DNA of 64,000 nucleotides from JBAIYU01 sp036763085. Its GTDB lineage: Bacteria > Bacillota > Negativicutes > DSM-1736 > Dendrosporobacteraceae. The stretch covers positions 262,169 through 326,168 of the forward strand of contig NZ_JBAIYU010000007.1 in assembly GCF_036763085.1 (NCBI RefSeq), written 5' to 3'. The notes beneath the pieces are model-generated. The model was not told the DNA's origin and did no database searches. It saw nothing but the letters and a program-made list of their open reading frames with translations. Positions 42,871-52,738 of this stretch are shown here, piece by piece. Numbering within the stretch: position 1 is the first letter of the stretch; every line of letters begins with the position of its first letter. Position numbers and translations under genes: made by a program.

Positions 42871-44802
42871 ATGCCTGGCTTTGATTTTGCAGCTCTTATT
42901 AAAAAAGATCGCGAAGAAAGAAAGAAGGAGCGCTTCTCCGGTACATTTTTAGATTATCTGGAGATTCTTAAAGATAGCCCCAAGCAAGAGGCTATGCTTG
43001 CTCATGCTAGGATGTTTCAATTGCTTACTAAATCAGGTGTTGAAGCTATAAAAACAGAAGAACATCCGCGGCTTAAAAAGATATACGGAAATGCAACTAT
43101 TAAAAGATACAACTTTTTCAAAAAAGAATTTTTCGGGATTGATAGCAGTATTATGAAAATTATGCGCTATTTCCATTCAGCAGCAATGCAAGGAGAGGAA
43201 GCGCGGCAGGTGCTCTATTTAGTAGGACCAGTAGGAGCGGGGAAATCTTCCCTCATGGAAGCGTTAAAAAAAGCGTTAGAGACCAGTCCGCCGATTTATG
43301 TTATTGAAGGATGTCCGATGCGCGAAACCCCCCTGCATCTAATTCCTAAACATATGCGCCCGAAATTTGAAGAAATGCTGGGAATTAAAATTGAGGGTGA
43401 CTTATGTCCGGTGTGCCGCTATCGCCTTGTCAATGATTATAATGGGCATTATGAAAAGATGCCGATAACAACTTCTGAGTTTTCGATTCGCTCTCGTAAA
43501 GGCGTTGGTGTTGTACCTCCTGTTGATCCAAACAATCAAGATACATCTGTTCTTACCGGATCGGTTGATATTTCTAAGTTAGACCTTTATCCCGAGGATG
43601 ACCCCAGGGTATTAGCGCTAAATGGGGCGTTCAATGTTGGCAACCGGGGGATTGTCGAATTTATTGAAGTATTTAAAAACGAGGTTGAATATCTGCATAC
43701 TATGATTACAGCTACGCAAGAAAAATCCATTCCATCACCAGGCAAGGGCTCAATGATTTATTTTGATGGAATAATTCTAGCGCATTCCAATGAAGCTGAA
43801 TGGAATAAGTTTAAGTCAGATCATACAAATGAAGCTATTCTGGACCGCATTGTTAAAGTCGAGGTTCCATACTGCATGGAACTGGATGAAGAAGTCAAGA
43901 TTTACCGTAAGATGCTGAGTAATAGTAATTTTGACGCGCACATAGCACCTCATACTATCGAAGTAGCGTCAATGTTTGCGATACTAACTAGACTTTCTCC
44001 ATCTAATAAAGTGGATGCACTGACTAAACTCAAAATATATAATGGTGAAGAAATAGTTGAAAAAGGTTCTACTAAGAAGGTTGATATTTTTGAGCTTCGT
44101 GAAGAAGCTACCCGAGAAGGTATGAGCGGTATTTCCACAAGGTTTATTATGAAAGTTCTTGATACTGCATTGTCGGAATCTGAAAACAACTGCATTAATC
44201 CAATAGCTGTTGTTGATACCTTAATAAAAGCTACAAAAGAGTTAGCCATTGGTGAGGATGAGAAGAAACGTTACCTTGCTTTTTTACAAGACACTCTCAA
44301 AAAGGAATATAATAAGATTATCGAAAAAGAGGTAACGCGAGCGTTTATTCACGGTTACAAGGAACAGGCTGAAAGTTTATTTAATAACTATTTAGATCAT
44401 GCCGAGGCTTTCGTTAATTCAACCAAACTCAAAGACAAGAATACCGGCGAAGAGTTAGAACCCGATATTAAGTTCCTTCAGTCGATTGAAGAACAAATTG
44501 GCATAACTGGAACCTCAGCATTGGGCTTTAGGCAAGATGTAACTTCGTATATGTTCACAGTGCTGCGTAACAACGGAAAAATTGCCTATGAAAGCTATGA
44601 ACCGCTTAAAGAAGCAATTGAGAAAAAACTGATGGCGTCAGTTAAAGAATTATCACGGATTGTTACTAAAGCAAGAGTGCGCGATAAGGAACAAGACAGT
44701 AAGTATAATGCCATGGTTGAAGAAATGAAGCGAAATGGCTACTGTGACCATTGCTGTAATGTAATCCTGAAATATGCGGCTAATAACCTTTGGAAAGACT
44801 AG
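42871..44802 (+). CDS. prkA: PrkA family AAA+ ATPase / serine protein kinase
   Basis: 643 residues, close to the usual 630-640. AAA_PrkA domain with Walker A LVGPVGAGKSS (about 117-127), zinc-like pair CPVCRY, Walker B-like SMIYFDGIILAHSNEAEW region, and a C-terminal PrkA-specific domain (about 400-640) with CDHCC at the end. PrkA is expressed in the mother cell of Bacillus and needed for normal sporulation; its kinase activity is debated. First gene of prkA-yhbH-spoVR; AAAGGAG lies ahead of the ATG. Confidence 0.93.
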   Translation: MPGFDFAALIKKDREERKKERFSGTFLDYLEILKDSPKQEAMLAHARMFQLLTKSGVEAIKTEEHPRLKKIYGNATIKRYNFFKKEFFGIDSSIMKIMRYFHSAAMQGEEARQVLYLVGPVGAGKSSLMEALKKALETSPPIYVIEGCPMRETPLHLIPKHMRPKFEEMLGIKIEGDLCPVCRYRLVNDYNGHYEKMPITTSEFSIRSRKGVGVVPPVDPNNQDTSVLTGSVDISKLDLYPEDDPRVLALNGAFNVGNRGIVEFIEVFKNEVEYLHTMITATQEKSIPSPGKGSMIYFDGIILAHSNEAEWNKFKSDHTNEAILDRIVKVEVPYCMELDEEVKIYRKMLSNSNFDAHIAPHTIEVASMFAILTRLSPSNKVDALTKLKIYNGEEIVEKGSTKKVDIFELREEATREGMSGISTRFIMKVLDTALSESENNCINPIAVVDTLIKATKELAIGEDEKKRYLAFLQDTLKKEYNKIIEKEVTRAFIHGYKEQAESLFNNYLDHAEAFVNSTKLKDKNTGEELEPDIKFLQSIEEQIGITGTSALGFRQDVTSYMFTVLRNNGKIAYESYEPLKEAIEKKLMASVKELSRIVTKARVRDKEQDSKYNAMVEEMKRNGYCDHCCNVILKYAANNLWKD

Positions 44803-44823
44803 TCGATATGGAGGGGAGCAGTC

Positions 44824-46002
44824 ATGGCAATATTTAAAGACGGCAGCACTGACCATTCTGACCGCTCTCAATATGATAGGAAACGCCATAGGCAAATCAT
44901 GGAGAACGCAATCAAACGCAACCTAGGTGATATAATAGCCGAAGAAAGTATTATCGGTCAGAGTAAAAATAAAAAAATTAAAATACCCGTTAAAGGTATT
45001 AAAGAATATCAATTTGTTTACGGAAAGAACAGCGGCGGTACGGCTTCTGGTACTGGAAATGAAAAAAAAGGCCAGGTCGTAGGCAAGATTAATGATCAGA
45101 CTCAAGCTGGTCAAGGTCAGCCAGGAAATGAACCAGGCGAAGAAATCTACGAAACTGAAGTAACCATGGATGAGATTGTAAGCTACCTGTTTGATCAGCT
45201 CAAACTGCCTGATATGGATCGTAAAAAGTATGGGCTGGTCGAAACCCAGACCGAATATAAAAGATTAGGTTATCAACGGAAGGGTATCCCACCGCGTTTA
45301 GCAAAAAAACGAACAGTTGTAGAAAAACTTAAACGTGAACAAGGAATAAAACGGAGTCAGGAAGAGGCAGGTTTACCTGTACCTGAGCGAATACCTTTTA
45401 GGGAAGATGATTTACGCTACCATAGGGTACGTGAGGATATTCAGCATCGAGCGAATGCTGTTATCATCTGTATTATGGATACTTCAGGATCAATGGATCA
45501 AACCAAGAAGTATCTAGCACGCAGTTTCTACTTTCTCCTCTACCAGTTTGTCCGTTGGAAATATCAGCATGTAGAGGTTGTTTTTATCGCTCATACCACA
45601 GAGGCCAAGGAGGTAACAGAGTGGGAGTTTTTCCACCGCGGCGAAGCTGGCGGTACAGTAATCAGCAGCGGCTACGCTAAAGCTTTAGAGATTATTGAAC
45701 AGCGCTATACGCCAGAGGTTTGGAATATTTACGCTTTTCACTGCTCTGATGGCGATAACTGGGGCGATGATAATGCCAAAGCCATTGCATTAGCGCGAAG
45801 ACTGTGTGAGGTTTGTGTATTATTCGGTTATGGTGAAATTGCATTCAGCCACGGTTGGAATGTTACGATCAGACGTGACTTTGAGAAAGAATTGAAGTTA
45901 GATAACTTTGTCATAGCTCTAATGAATAAGCAAGAAGATATTTGGCCTGCCTTCAAGAAAATACTGGATAAACAAAGCGATGCCGGGAGTGATGGCAGTT
46001 GA
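44824..46002 (+). CDS. yhbH: YhbH/YeaH family protein (DUF444, VWA-like)
   Basis: 392 residues. N-terminal FKDGSTDHSDRSQYDRKRHRQ (in part) is characteristic; a Gly-rich linker (about 70-110) follows, then a von Willebrand A-like domain with the MIDAS-like motif MDTSGSMDQTK near residue 219-229. Part of the conserved prkA-yhbH-spoVR set in spore formers and in enterobacteria (yeaG-yeaH-ycgB). Biochemical role unknown. Overlaps spoVR by 4 nt. Confidence 0.93.
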   Translation: MAIFKDGSTDHSDRSQYDRKRHRQIMENAIKRNLGDIIAEESIIGQSKNKKIKIPVKGIKEYQFVYGKNSGGTASGTGNEKKGQVVGKINDQTQAGQGQPGNEPGEEIYETEVTMDEIVSYLFDQLKLPDMDRKKYGLVETQTEYKRLGYQRKGIPPRLAKKRTVVEKLKREQGIKRSQEEAGLPVPERIPFREDDLRYHRVREDIQHRANAVIICIMDTSGSMDQTKKYLARSFYFLLYQFVRWKYQHVEVVFIAHTTEAKEVTEWEFFHRGEAGGTVISSGYAKALEIIEQRYTPEVWNIYAFHCSDGDNWGDDNAKAIALARRLCEVCVLFGYGEIAFSHGWNVTIRRDFEKELKLDNFVIALMNKQEDIWPAFKKILDKQSDAGSDGS

Positions 46003-47300
46003 CAAACTATACCGCTAAGGATCTAGAGGTTTGGAATGAAAGAATTGAAGAATTGGTTAGGGCTACAGACTTAGATTGCTATGAGCAGCATTTCGAGATA
46101 TGCACTTATGAAGATATGCTATGCTATGAGGCTTATGTAGGGATGCCCTCCCATTACCCTCACTGGAGCTTTGGCAAAGCTTATGAACGACAAAAGACTT
46201 TTTACACGTATAACTTAGTCGGGCTTCCGTATGAAATGGTAATAAATTCAGATCCATGTCTAGCTTATCTTATGAAAGATAATACCTTAACGCTTCAAAT
46301 TCTAACAATGGCCCATGTTTATGGCCATAATGATTTCTTCAAGAATAATCGGCTGTTTAAACGAGATACAAGAGCTGAGCTTACGGTAGAAATGTTTAAA
46401 GCTCATGCAGACAGGGTTAGAAACTACATTCATGACCCCTTTATTGGGCCAGAAAAAGTAGAAAGAATTATTGATGCCGCACATGCATTAAGATATCAGA
46501 CCAGGCGTAATGGTATTATTAATCCAGTAGATCGTCAAGCGGTTCTAAAGGATGCGCAGGAATCGGTGCCAGATCGCCTAAAAGATGATTTACTTGGCTT
46601 TCTTGCCGAGCGGGGTAAGCTATGTGAGTGGGAACGAGATTTAATTAATATAGTAAGGGAAGAAACAGCTTATTTTATTCCGCAAATTGAAACTAAGATT
46701 ATGAATGAGGGGTGGGCCAGCTACTGGCACTATAAGCTTTTGAATGAGCTGGAATTACCTGCCCAGTTACATCTGGAATTTCTCCAACGTCACAACTTAG
46801 TAGTTAGGCCTTTTGAGGGGCGAATAAATCCGTATTTCGTCGGTTTTAAAATGTTTGAGTATTTAGCGAAACAACCAGATGGACACAACAAGATTATGGA
46901 GATAAGAGCCGAAGAACGTGACCAATCCTTCTTACGACGATACCTGAACAAAGAATTGTGCGAAGAGATGCATTTGTTCTCTTTTCAGGCTAGAGGGACA
47001 GATATAGTTGTTAAGGAAATATCGGATGAAAATGGCTGGAGGACGGTACGTGACGAGCTTGCTAATAGTGTTGGATTAGGTAATATTCCGGTCATCACAC
47101 CAGTTTCGGCTGACAAAGGAACACTTGTATTGCAGCATGCCTTTGACGGGCGGGAGTTAGAGCTCAATTATGCAAAGGAAACAGTGAAATATGTTGTTGA
47201 TTTGTGGGGCGGAAAGGTCGACTTGTGTACTACATTAAACGGTAAGAATAAAATAATTAGCTGCAGTGAAAACAAAATTGTATTGCTGCTTGACGGTTAA
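45999..47300 (+). CDS. spoVR: Stage V sporulation protein R (SpoVR)
   Basis: 433 residues with the family segments YEQHFEICTYEDMLCYEAYVGMPSHYPHWSFGK (in part), MAHVYGHNDFFKNN, NEGWASYWHY and RINPYFVGFKMFEYL. SpoVR takes part in spore cortex formation in Bacillus; its chemistry is unknown. Start is TTG at 45999 (TTGA overlap with the yhbH stop) with GGGAG ten nt ahead. The stop codon lies in the left arm of a perfect palindrome terminator. Confidence 0.93.
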   Translation: MTNYTAKDLEVWNERIEELVRATDLDCYEQHFEICTYEDMLCYEAYVGMPSHYPHWSFGKAYERQKTFYTYNLVGLPYEMVINSDPCLAYLMKDNTLTLQILTMAHVYGHNDFFKNNRLFKRDTRAELTVEMFKAHADRVRNYIHDPFIGPEKVERIIDAAHALRYQTRRNGIINPVDRQAVLKDAQESVPDRLKDDLLGFLAERGKLCEWERDLINIVREETAYFIPQIETKIMNEGWASYWHYKLLNELELPAQLHLEFLQRHNLVVRPFEGRINPYFVGFKMFEYLAKQPDGHNKIMEIRAEERDQSFLRRYLNKELCEEMHLFSFQARGTDIVVKEISDENGWRTVRDELANSVGLGNIPVITPVSADKGTLVLQHAFDGRELELNYAKETVKYVVDLWGGKVDLCTTLNGKNKIISCSENKIVLLLDG

Positions 47301-47342
47301 AAGGATACGGTCTGAAGCTATAGCTTCAGACCGTATCCTTTT
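47299..47342. terminator. Bidirectional terminator (perfect 44-nt palindrome)
   Basis: Each arm is 22 nt with no unpaired bases. It overlaps the spoVR stop codon and ends 13 nt before the YtaF-like stop, ending both transcripts. Confidence 0.9.
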
Positions 47343-47354
47343 AAAATAAAGTTA

Positions 47355-47993
47355 TTAACCAAGGCGCAGCAGGCCAATTAAAATTAGTAAGGTACCGGGG
47401 AGGTAGGGGAAGCGTCTTTTCAGCCGTTCAGACATGATGCGGGATGAAGCGTATATGCCTGCAGATACAACAAGTATCTGTATTAACCCCATAAGTAAAG
47501 GTGTGTATATTGGTAAAAATCCCATTAATGAAGCGGCGAAAGTTGCAACCATATTATCGATACCGAGTGCAAGACCAAGAAATATTGCTTCAATAGAGCT
47601 AATACGATTTGAATGGTCTACGTCAGCTGTCTCAGGTTTTGCCATAATATTTATTACTAAGCGACCAACCGAGATAGTAAGCTTACGAGCGGTTATTTCG
47701 CCGTCAGCTTCAAAGGACTTTACATTCTTCGTAAGATATTCCTGGAAAAGGCTGATAGTACCGATCGCTATAAGTAATAATGAGCCGCAGAATAAAGCTA
47801 AGTTAGGGTTGATATATTGAATGAGAAAGTCAGCACAAAACATTGCAGTAGCCGTGCAAAATATAGTTACAATGCCTACTATTAATAAGGATGTCAGTGG
47901 TATTTTGATATTTTTTAATCCATAAGCTATCCCGGCAATAAAGCCATCAAGACTAACGGCAAACCCGAGAAATATAGCATAAAAAATGTTCAT
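47355..47993 (-). CDS. YtaF-like sporulation membrane protein (MntP superfamily), copy 1
   Basis: 212 residues and six membrane helices in two repeats: ILFGFAVSLDGFIAGIAYGLKNIKIP at the start (in part) and LGLALGIDNMVATFAASLMGFLPIYTPL in the second half, each with the Asp motif of MntP-type carriers. A soluble loop near residues 85-110 (KPETADVDHSNRISSIEA) follows. YtaF is a sporulation membrane protein of unknown transport activity. Paired with a paralogue 60 nt upstream. Confidence 0.82.
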   Translation of the reverse strand: MNIFYAIFLGFAVSLDGFIAGIAYGLKNIKIPLTSLLIVGIVTIFCTATAMFCADFLIQYINPNLALFCGSLLLIAIGTISLFQEYLTKNVKSFEADGEITARKLTISVGRLVINIMAKPETADVDHSNRISSIEAIFLGLALGIDNMVATFAASLMGFLPIYTPLLMGLIQILVVSAGIYASSRIMSERLKRRFPYLPGTLLILIGLLRLG

Positions 47994-48052
47994 TTCTTAG
48001 CGCCTCCTTGTTAGCTTATGTAGCAGTAATCCGGGAAGGATTTAGCAAAGTT

Positions 48053-48697
48053 TTAACCTAATCTTATCAGCCCCAATATTATCAGTAACGCTCCGGGAAG
48101 ATAAGGGAATCGCTTTTTTAGTCTTTCAGGAATAAATCTAGCTGAAGAATAGCATCCGGCCCCAACGCAAATAGCGTGTATTAACCCGATAATTAGTGGC
48201 GTATAAATTGGCAGCATACCCATCAAAGCTGCCGCGAAGGTTCCCACCGCACCGTCCGCACCTACAGCTAAGCCTAGAAAAACTGCCTCCAAGGGGCTGA
48301 TGTAGCCTAGTTTATCAACGTCGGCAGTCTCGGGTTTAGACATAATACTTATAACTAAACGGCCGATAGAAAACGTGAGTTTTTTCGCTGTCACCTCGCC
48401 ATCAATTTCGAAAGGTTCAACGTCCTTAGTAAGGTACTGCTGAAATAAACTCCAGCCTCCTAAAAGTACTAGAAGGAATGCGCCTAACAGCAACGCTACA
48501 TGCGTGTTGATATACTGCTCTAGGGCGTAGGCGGCTAGCATTGCTAGTGAACTGCAAATACCTGTAACAAGGAATACTATGCCTAGTGATTTTACCGGCA
48601 TGCGGATATTCTTTAGACCATAAGCAGCACCAGCTACAAAACCATCTATGCTTACTGCGATTCCTAGAAGTATTACATAAAATAACCCCATTTCCAT
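48053..48697 (-). CDS. YtaF-like sporulation membrane protein (MntP superfamily), copy 2
   Basis: 214 residues, clearly paralogous to copy 1 over the whole length (ILLGIAVSIDGFVAGAAYGLKNIRMP; MSKPETADVDKLGYISPLEA). The second Asp motif is LGLAVGADGAVGTFAAALMGMLPIYTP. AGGAGG lies 10 nt before the ATG. The order copy 2 then copy 1 and the 59-nt gap suggest one transcript, perhaps forming a heterodimer. Confidence 0.82.
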   Translation of the reverse strand: MEMGLFYVILLGIAVSIDGFVAGAAYGLKNIRMPVKSLGIVFLVTGICSSLAMLAAYALEQYINTHVALLLGAFLLVLLGGWSLFQQYLTKDVEPFEIDGEVTAKKLTFSIGRLVISIMSKPETADVDKLGYISPLEAVFLGLAVGADGAVGTFAAALMGMLPIYTPLIIGLIHAICVGAGCYSSARFIPERLKKRFPYLPGALLIILGLIRLG

Positions 48698-48918
48698 ATT
48701 GCGTCAGCCTCCTGCAGCAAAAATACTGAAATGCTTTCACGTTAATATATGGTGAGGGCTTTTTTTTTGTTACAATTTACTTTTAACTTAAAAAGTAGTA
48801 TAAAAGAGAGGAATTTTTTGCATGGATAGGGAAAATATATGTTATAATTAGAAGTTGATATTTCTATGTAAAAATGCTAGTTGTTCAAGCTTTTTAAGTT
48901 GTAGTTTGAGGTGAGAAT

Positions 48919-51354
48919 GTGGATTTTAGTTTAGGAAAAGTTTTACCTATTCGTATTGAAGAGGAAATGAAAAATTCCTATATTGACTATGCTATGAGCG
49001 TTATTGTTATGCGGGCATTGCCAGATGTTCGTGACGGTTTGAAGCCGGTTCATCGGCGAATATTATATGCTATGCATGAAGCTGGTATGGCACCTAATAA
49101 ACCGTATAAGAAATCAGCCCGTATCGTCGGTGAAGTTTTGGGTAAATATCATCCGCATGGTGATAGCTCGGTTTATGATGCCGCTGTACGCTTAGCGCAG
49201 CCTTTTTCGACCCGTTATTTATTAGTGGATGGACATGGTAACTTCGGTTCAGTTGATGGTGATTCGGCTGCAGCTATGCGTTATACAGAAGTGCGGATGT
49301 CACGCGTGGCTGAATCAATGCTGGAAGATATTGAAAAGGATACTGTTGACTTTACGCCGAACTATGATGAATCTTTAAAAGAACCTAAAGTATTGCCGGC
49401 TAAGATACCAAATCTTTTGGTAAACGGCTCTGCTGGTATTGCTGTTGGAATGGCCACTAACATACCTCCGCATAATCTTGGAGAAGTAGTCGATGGACTC
49501 TTGATGATGATTGAGAAGCCAGAGGTTACAATCCAAGAACTAATGATGGCGATAAAAGGTCCTGATTTTCCAACTGCCGGTCTGATATTAGGACGAGAAG
49601 GAATTAGGCAAGCATATACTACAGGACGTGGTGTGGTAAAAATGCGGGCCCAAGCGCGCGTCGAGAAGATGTTAAATGGCAAGCATCGAATATTAGTAAG
49701 CGAGATTCCTTATCAGGTAAACAAAGCAAAACTAATTGAGAAAATTGCTGAACTGGTAAGAGATAAAGTTATTGATGGTATTACCGATCTTCGCGATGAA
49801 AGTGACCGTACAGGAATGCGGATTGTCATCGAGCTTCGGCGCGATGTAAACCCAGATGTTGTATTAAACCAGTTGTATAAACATACCCAAATGCAAGATA
49901 CCTTCGGTATAATAATGCTGGCATTGGTTGATGGAAGACCTCGTGTACTTAATCTTCATGAAGTGCTCTATTACTACCTAGAACATCAAAAAGATGTTAT
50001 TGTCAGAAGAACTAAATACGAATTAGAAAAAGCCAAAGCAAGAGCACATATTTTAGAAGGCTTAAAAATTGCGTTAGATCAAATTGACGCTGTAATTTCT
50101 ACCATTCGCGAGTCCAAGACTGTAGAAATTGCTCGTAATGCCCTAATCGATGGTTTCGATTTATCCGAGAAACAAGCACAAGCTATTCTCGACTTGCGTC
50201 TACAGCGCTTAACAGGGTTAGAACGCGATAAGATTGAGCAAGAATATAAGGATATCCTAGAAACTATTGAATGGTTGGAGTCGGTCTTGGCAGATGAGAG
50301 CAAAGTACTAGGGCTTATTAAAGACGAACTTTTAGACGTTAAAAAACGTTTTGCTGATGAGCGTCGAACTGTTATTACTAGCGATGTATCCAAACTTGAG
50401 GTTGAAGATCTAATTGCTGAGGAAGATATAGTTATTACTGTAACCCACGGCAATTATATTAAGCGCCTGCCAGTAGATACATACCGCAGCCAAAAGCGCG
50501 GCGGACGTGGTGTAACAGGCATGGGAACTAAAGAAGAAGACTTTGTTGAACATCTTTTTGTTACAACAACTCATCATAATATCCTATTCTTTACTAACCG
50601 CGGCCGTGTTTATCGCCTCAAAGGCTATGAAATACCAGAGGCTAGCCGGACGGCAAAAGGCACATCAATAATTAACATTCTTCCATTAGAGGCCAAAGAA
50701 AAAGTGACGGCGGTTATTCCTATTAAGGAGTTTACTAATCGTAAGTTTCTCTTCATGGCAACCAAAAAAGGTATAGTCAAGAAGACAGAGCTAATGGATT
50801 TTGATACAGCCCGAAAAACTGGTCTTATTGCTATATCGCTTGATGAAGATGATGATTTAATCGGCGTTAAGCTAACGAGTGGTGATCATTATGTGATTCT
50901 AGGTACTCGGGATGGTCTGGCAATATCCTTCCAGGAAACTGATGTACGCTCTATGGGGCGTACAGCGCATGGGGTAAGAGGAATACGCCTACAGAAAGAT
51001 GATGTAGTTGTAGGTATGGATACCTTGCGCAAAGAGGGCGAAGTGCTGACGGTAACAGCTGAAGGGTATGGAAAACGTACTCCTGTTACAGAGTATCGCA
51101 ATCAGTCTCGTGGCGGTAAAGGTGTAATAAACACCAAAGTAACCGATAAAACCGGTCACGTAGTCGGATTGAAAGTCGTACGCCCAGGACTAGAGCTAAT
51201 GTTAATTACAACTGAAGGCATCGTTATCAGAATTGATGTTGATGAAATCTCAGTAATCAGCCGCAATACTCAAGGCGTAAAGCTTATGAAAACAGGCGAG
51301 AATGACAAAGTTGTAGCACTAGCTTCGGTAGAAAAAAAAGCTGACAGTGATTAA
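48919..51354 (+). CDS. gyrA: DNA gyrase subunit A
   Basis: 811 residues. Active-site Tyr in AAAMRYTEVRMS (about 119-130); quinolone-determining region HPHGDSSVYDAAVRLAQPF with the Ser and Asp positions unmodified; GyrA-box QKRGGRG near residue 520 that separates GyrA from ParC; six-bladed C-terminal wrapping domain. Start is GTG at 48919 with GAGGTGAG ahead. gyrB is not adjacent. Ends in a strong terminator. Confidence 0.95.
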   Translation: MDFSLGKVLPIRIEEEMKNSYIDYAMSVIVMRALPDVRDGLKPVHRRILYAMHEAGMAPNKPYKKSARIVGEVLGKYHPHGDSSVYDAAVRLAQPFSTRYLLVDGHGNFGSVDGDSAAAMRYTEVRMSRVAESMLEDIEKDTVDFTPNYDESLKEPKVLPAKIPNLLVNGSAGIAVGMATNIPPHNLGEVVDGLLMMIEKPEVTIQELMMAIKGPDFPTAGLILGREGIRQAYTTGRGVVKMRAQARVEKMLNGKHRILVSEIPYQVNKAKLIEKIAELVRDKVIDGITDLRDESDRTGMRIVIELRRDVNPDVVLNQLYKHTQMQDTFGIIMLALVDGRPRVLNLHEVLYYYLEHQKDVIVRRTKYELEKAKARAHILEGLKIALDQIDAVISTIRESKTVEIARNALIDGFDLSEKQAQAILDLRLQRLTGLERDKIEQEYKDILETIEWLESVLADESKVLGLIKDELLDVKKRFADERRTVITSDVSKLEVEDLIAEEDIVITVTHGNYIKRLPVDTYRSQKRGGRGVTGMGTKEEDFVEHLFVTTTHHNILFFTNRGRVYRLKGYEIPEASRTAKGTSIINILPLEAKEKVTAVIPIKEFTNRKFLFMATKKGIVKKTELMDFDTARKTGLIAISLDEDDDLIGVKLTSGDHYVILGTRDGLAISFQETDVRSMGRTAHGVRGIRLQKDDVVVGMDTLRKEGEVLTVTAEGYGKRTPVTEYRNQSRGGKGVINTKVTDKTGHVVGLKVVRPGLELMLITTEGIVIRIDVDEISVISRNTQGVKLMKTGENDKVVALASVEKKADSD

Positions 51355-51359
51355 TATAA

Positions 51360-51390
51360 AGGCTGCGAGCAGGTTGCTCGCAGCCTTTTT
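51360..51390 (+). terminator. Terminator of gyrA
   Basis: 12-bp perfect stem (51360-51371 with 51375-51386), 3-nt loop, six T. Confidence 0.9.
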
Positions 51391-51551
51391 TATTGTCGTT
51401 TAACTTGCTCGGTGGTCATTGTTAGCGCTCCATGCTTGCCACTTGCTTGCGAATATAATAATAGATAAATACTCCAGTAATTCCATCAAAAGTTAATTTT
51501 GTGGATATAAAAAACAGCTGAAATAGTATATCATTTTGCCACAAACTTTGA

Positions 51552-51577
51552 TATAATCACAGTTGACTAACCAGTCA
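51552..51577 (+). promoter_or_regulatory. Promoter element and TetR-type operator of the RND operon
   Basis: A -10 TATAAT (51552-51557) is followed by TGACTAACCAGTCA (51564-51577), the TGACY-N4-RGTCA form bound by many TetR-family efflux repressors. It lies over the start of transcription. No TetR gene is adjacent, so the repressor would act in trans. Confidence 0.5.
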
Positions 51578-51610
51578 GCCCCTTCTGGGCATTAGAAAGG
51601 ATGAGCTGTG

Positions 51611-52738
51611 ATGCTTACTGGAAATAAGAAAAAAATATCACTCATAATTACAGTGATGCTTGTATTCACTGGCATTATCGGCTATCGAATTTACGGGAAC
51701 GTAGCGGCCAATAAAGTTCGTGCCGAAAACATGGCCAAGAATAAAGCTGTAGCTGTACAAGTCGTTCAGATTGGACGACGTGATATTAACCCTACTATGA
51801 CTTTTTCGGCAAATCTTGATCCGATTTGGACTGCCGATATATCGGCTAAAGTAGATGGGCGAATAGACGTGTTAAATGTTAATGAAGGAGATATGGTGGA
51901 AGCTGGCGCGATCGTAGCAGTCTTAGATGTTAACGATTTACAAGCGCAAGTTATTCAGGCACAAGGCAATCTTATGGCAGCACAGTCGAACCTTGAACAG
52001 GCAGAACTTGATTATAGCCGGTATGCTTCATTAGCAGAACAGGGCGCAGTTTCAGCCCAAATGCTCGATAATGCTAGAACTAAACGTAATTCAAGCGCTG
52101 GTCAGGTGAAGGCTGCGCAAGGTGCATTGAATTTAATGCAGGAAAAACTTAATAATGCCAATGTTACTGTACCGAAATCCGGTGTGGTAACTAAGCGTTT
52201 TATGCAGACTGGTACGTTTGCGAGAACTGGTACTCCACTAGTAACTGTTGCTGATACAACAACACTATTAGCTAAAGCAACTGTTGGCGAATCCCAGGTA
52301 GCTAACTTATCTGTAGGGACAGATGTTGTGGTTGCGGTTGATGCGTTATCTGGACAGAAATTCAATGGTGTTGTGACTCGTATTTCGCCAATGGCAGCAC
52401 TGCCAGCCCGTACTTTCACGGCTGAGATTACAATTCCGAATGATAAGGCAATTCTCAAGGCTGGCATGTTTGCTAAAGTTGAAATACCAACAAAGGTACA
52501 TGCTGGTGTTTTAGCTATTCCAGAAAGCGCCCTTGTTATGAGAGATGACCAAAAGACTGTATTTGTAGTAGGGGCCGACAATGTAGTCCAGCAGCGTGTG
52601 CTAAAAGTAGGCGTTGTTGAAGCAGGCTGGGTTGAGATACTGGAAGGCGTTAATGAAGGAGAAAGTATCGCAGCCGCAGGTCATAACAAACTCAGAGACG
52701 GAGTTCAAATTACTCCATCGGGGGATGGTGGTCTGTAA
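51611..52738 (+). CDS. RND-pump periplasmic adaptor (membrane fusion protein)
   Basis: 375 residues from the ATG at 51611 (GAAAGGA upstream; GTG at 51608 is less likely). N-terminal anchor (about 8-27), lipoyl half-motifs around ISAKVDGRIDVLNVNEGDMVEAGAIVA (in part), a short coiled coil with Ala/Gln (about 110-170), second lipoyl half and a beta-barrel ending in GMFAKVEIP, then a membrane-proximal domain. It docks the inner-membrane pump to an outer-membrane channel. Overlaps the pump gene by 1 nt (TAATG). Confidence 0.88.
   Translation: MLTGNKKKISLIITVMLVFTGIIGYRIYGNVAANKVRAENMAKNKAVAVQVVQIGRRDINPTMTFSANLDPIWTADISAKVDGRIDVLNVNEGDMVEAGAIVAVLDVNDLQAQVIQAQGNLMAAQSNLEQAELDYSRYASLAEQGAVSAQMLDNARTKRNSSAGQVKAAQGALNLMQEKLNNANVTVPKSGVVTKRFMQTGTFARTGTPLVTVADTTTLLAKATVGESQVANLSVGTDVVVAVDALSGQKFNGVVTRISPMAALPARTFTAEITIPNDKAILKAGMFAKVEIPTKVHAGVLAIPESALVMRDDQKTVFVVGADNVVQQRVLKVGVVEAGWVEILEGVNEGESIAAAGHNKLRDGVQITPSGDGGL

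Noticed and set aside
51400..51480. Fifth copy of the dispersed repeat after gyrA
   Set aside because: Only short fragments (TTGCTCGG, GCTTGC) agree; order and spacing do not match.
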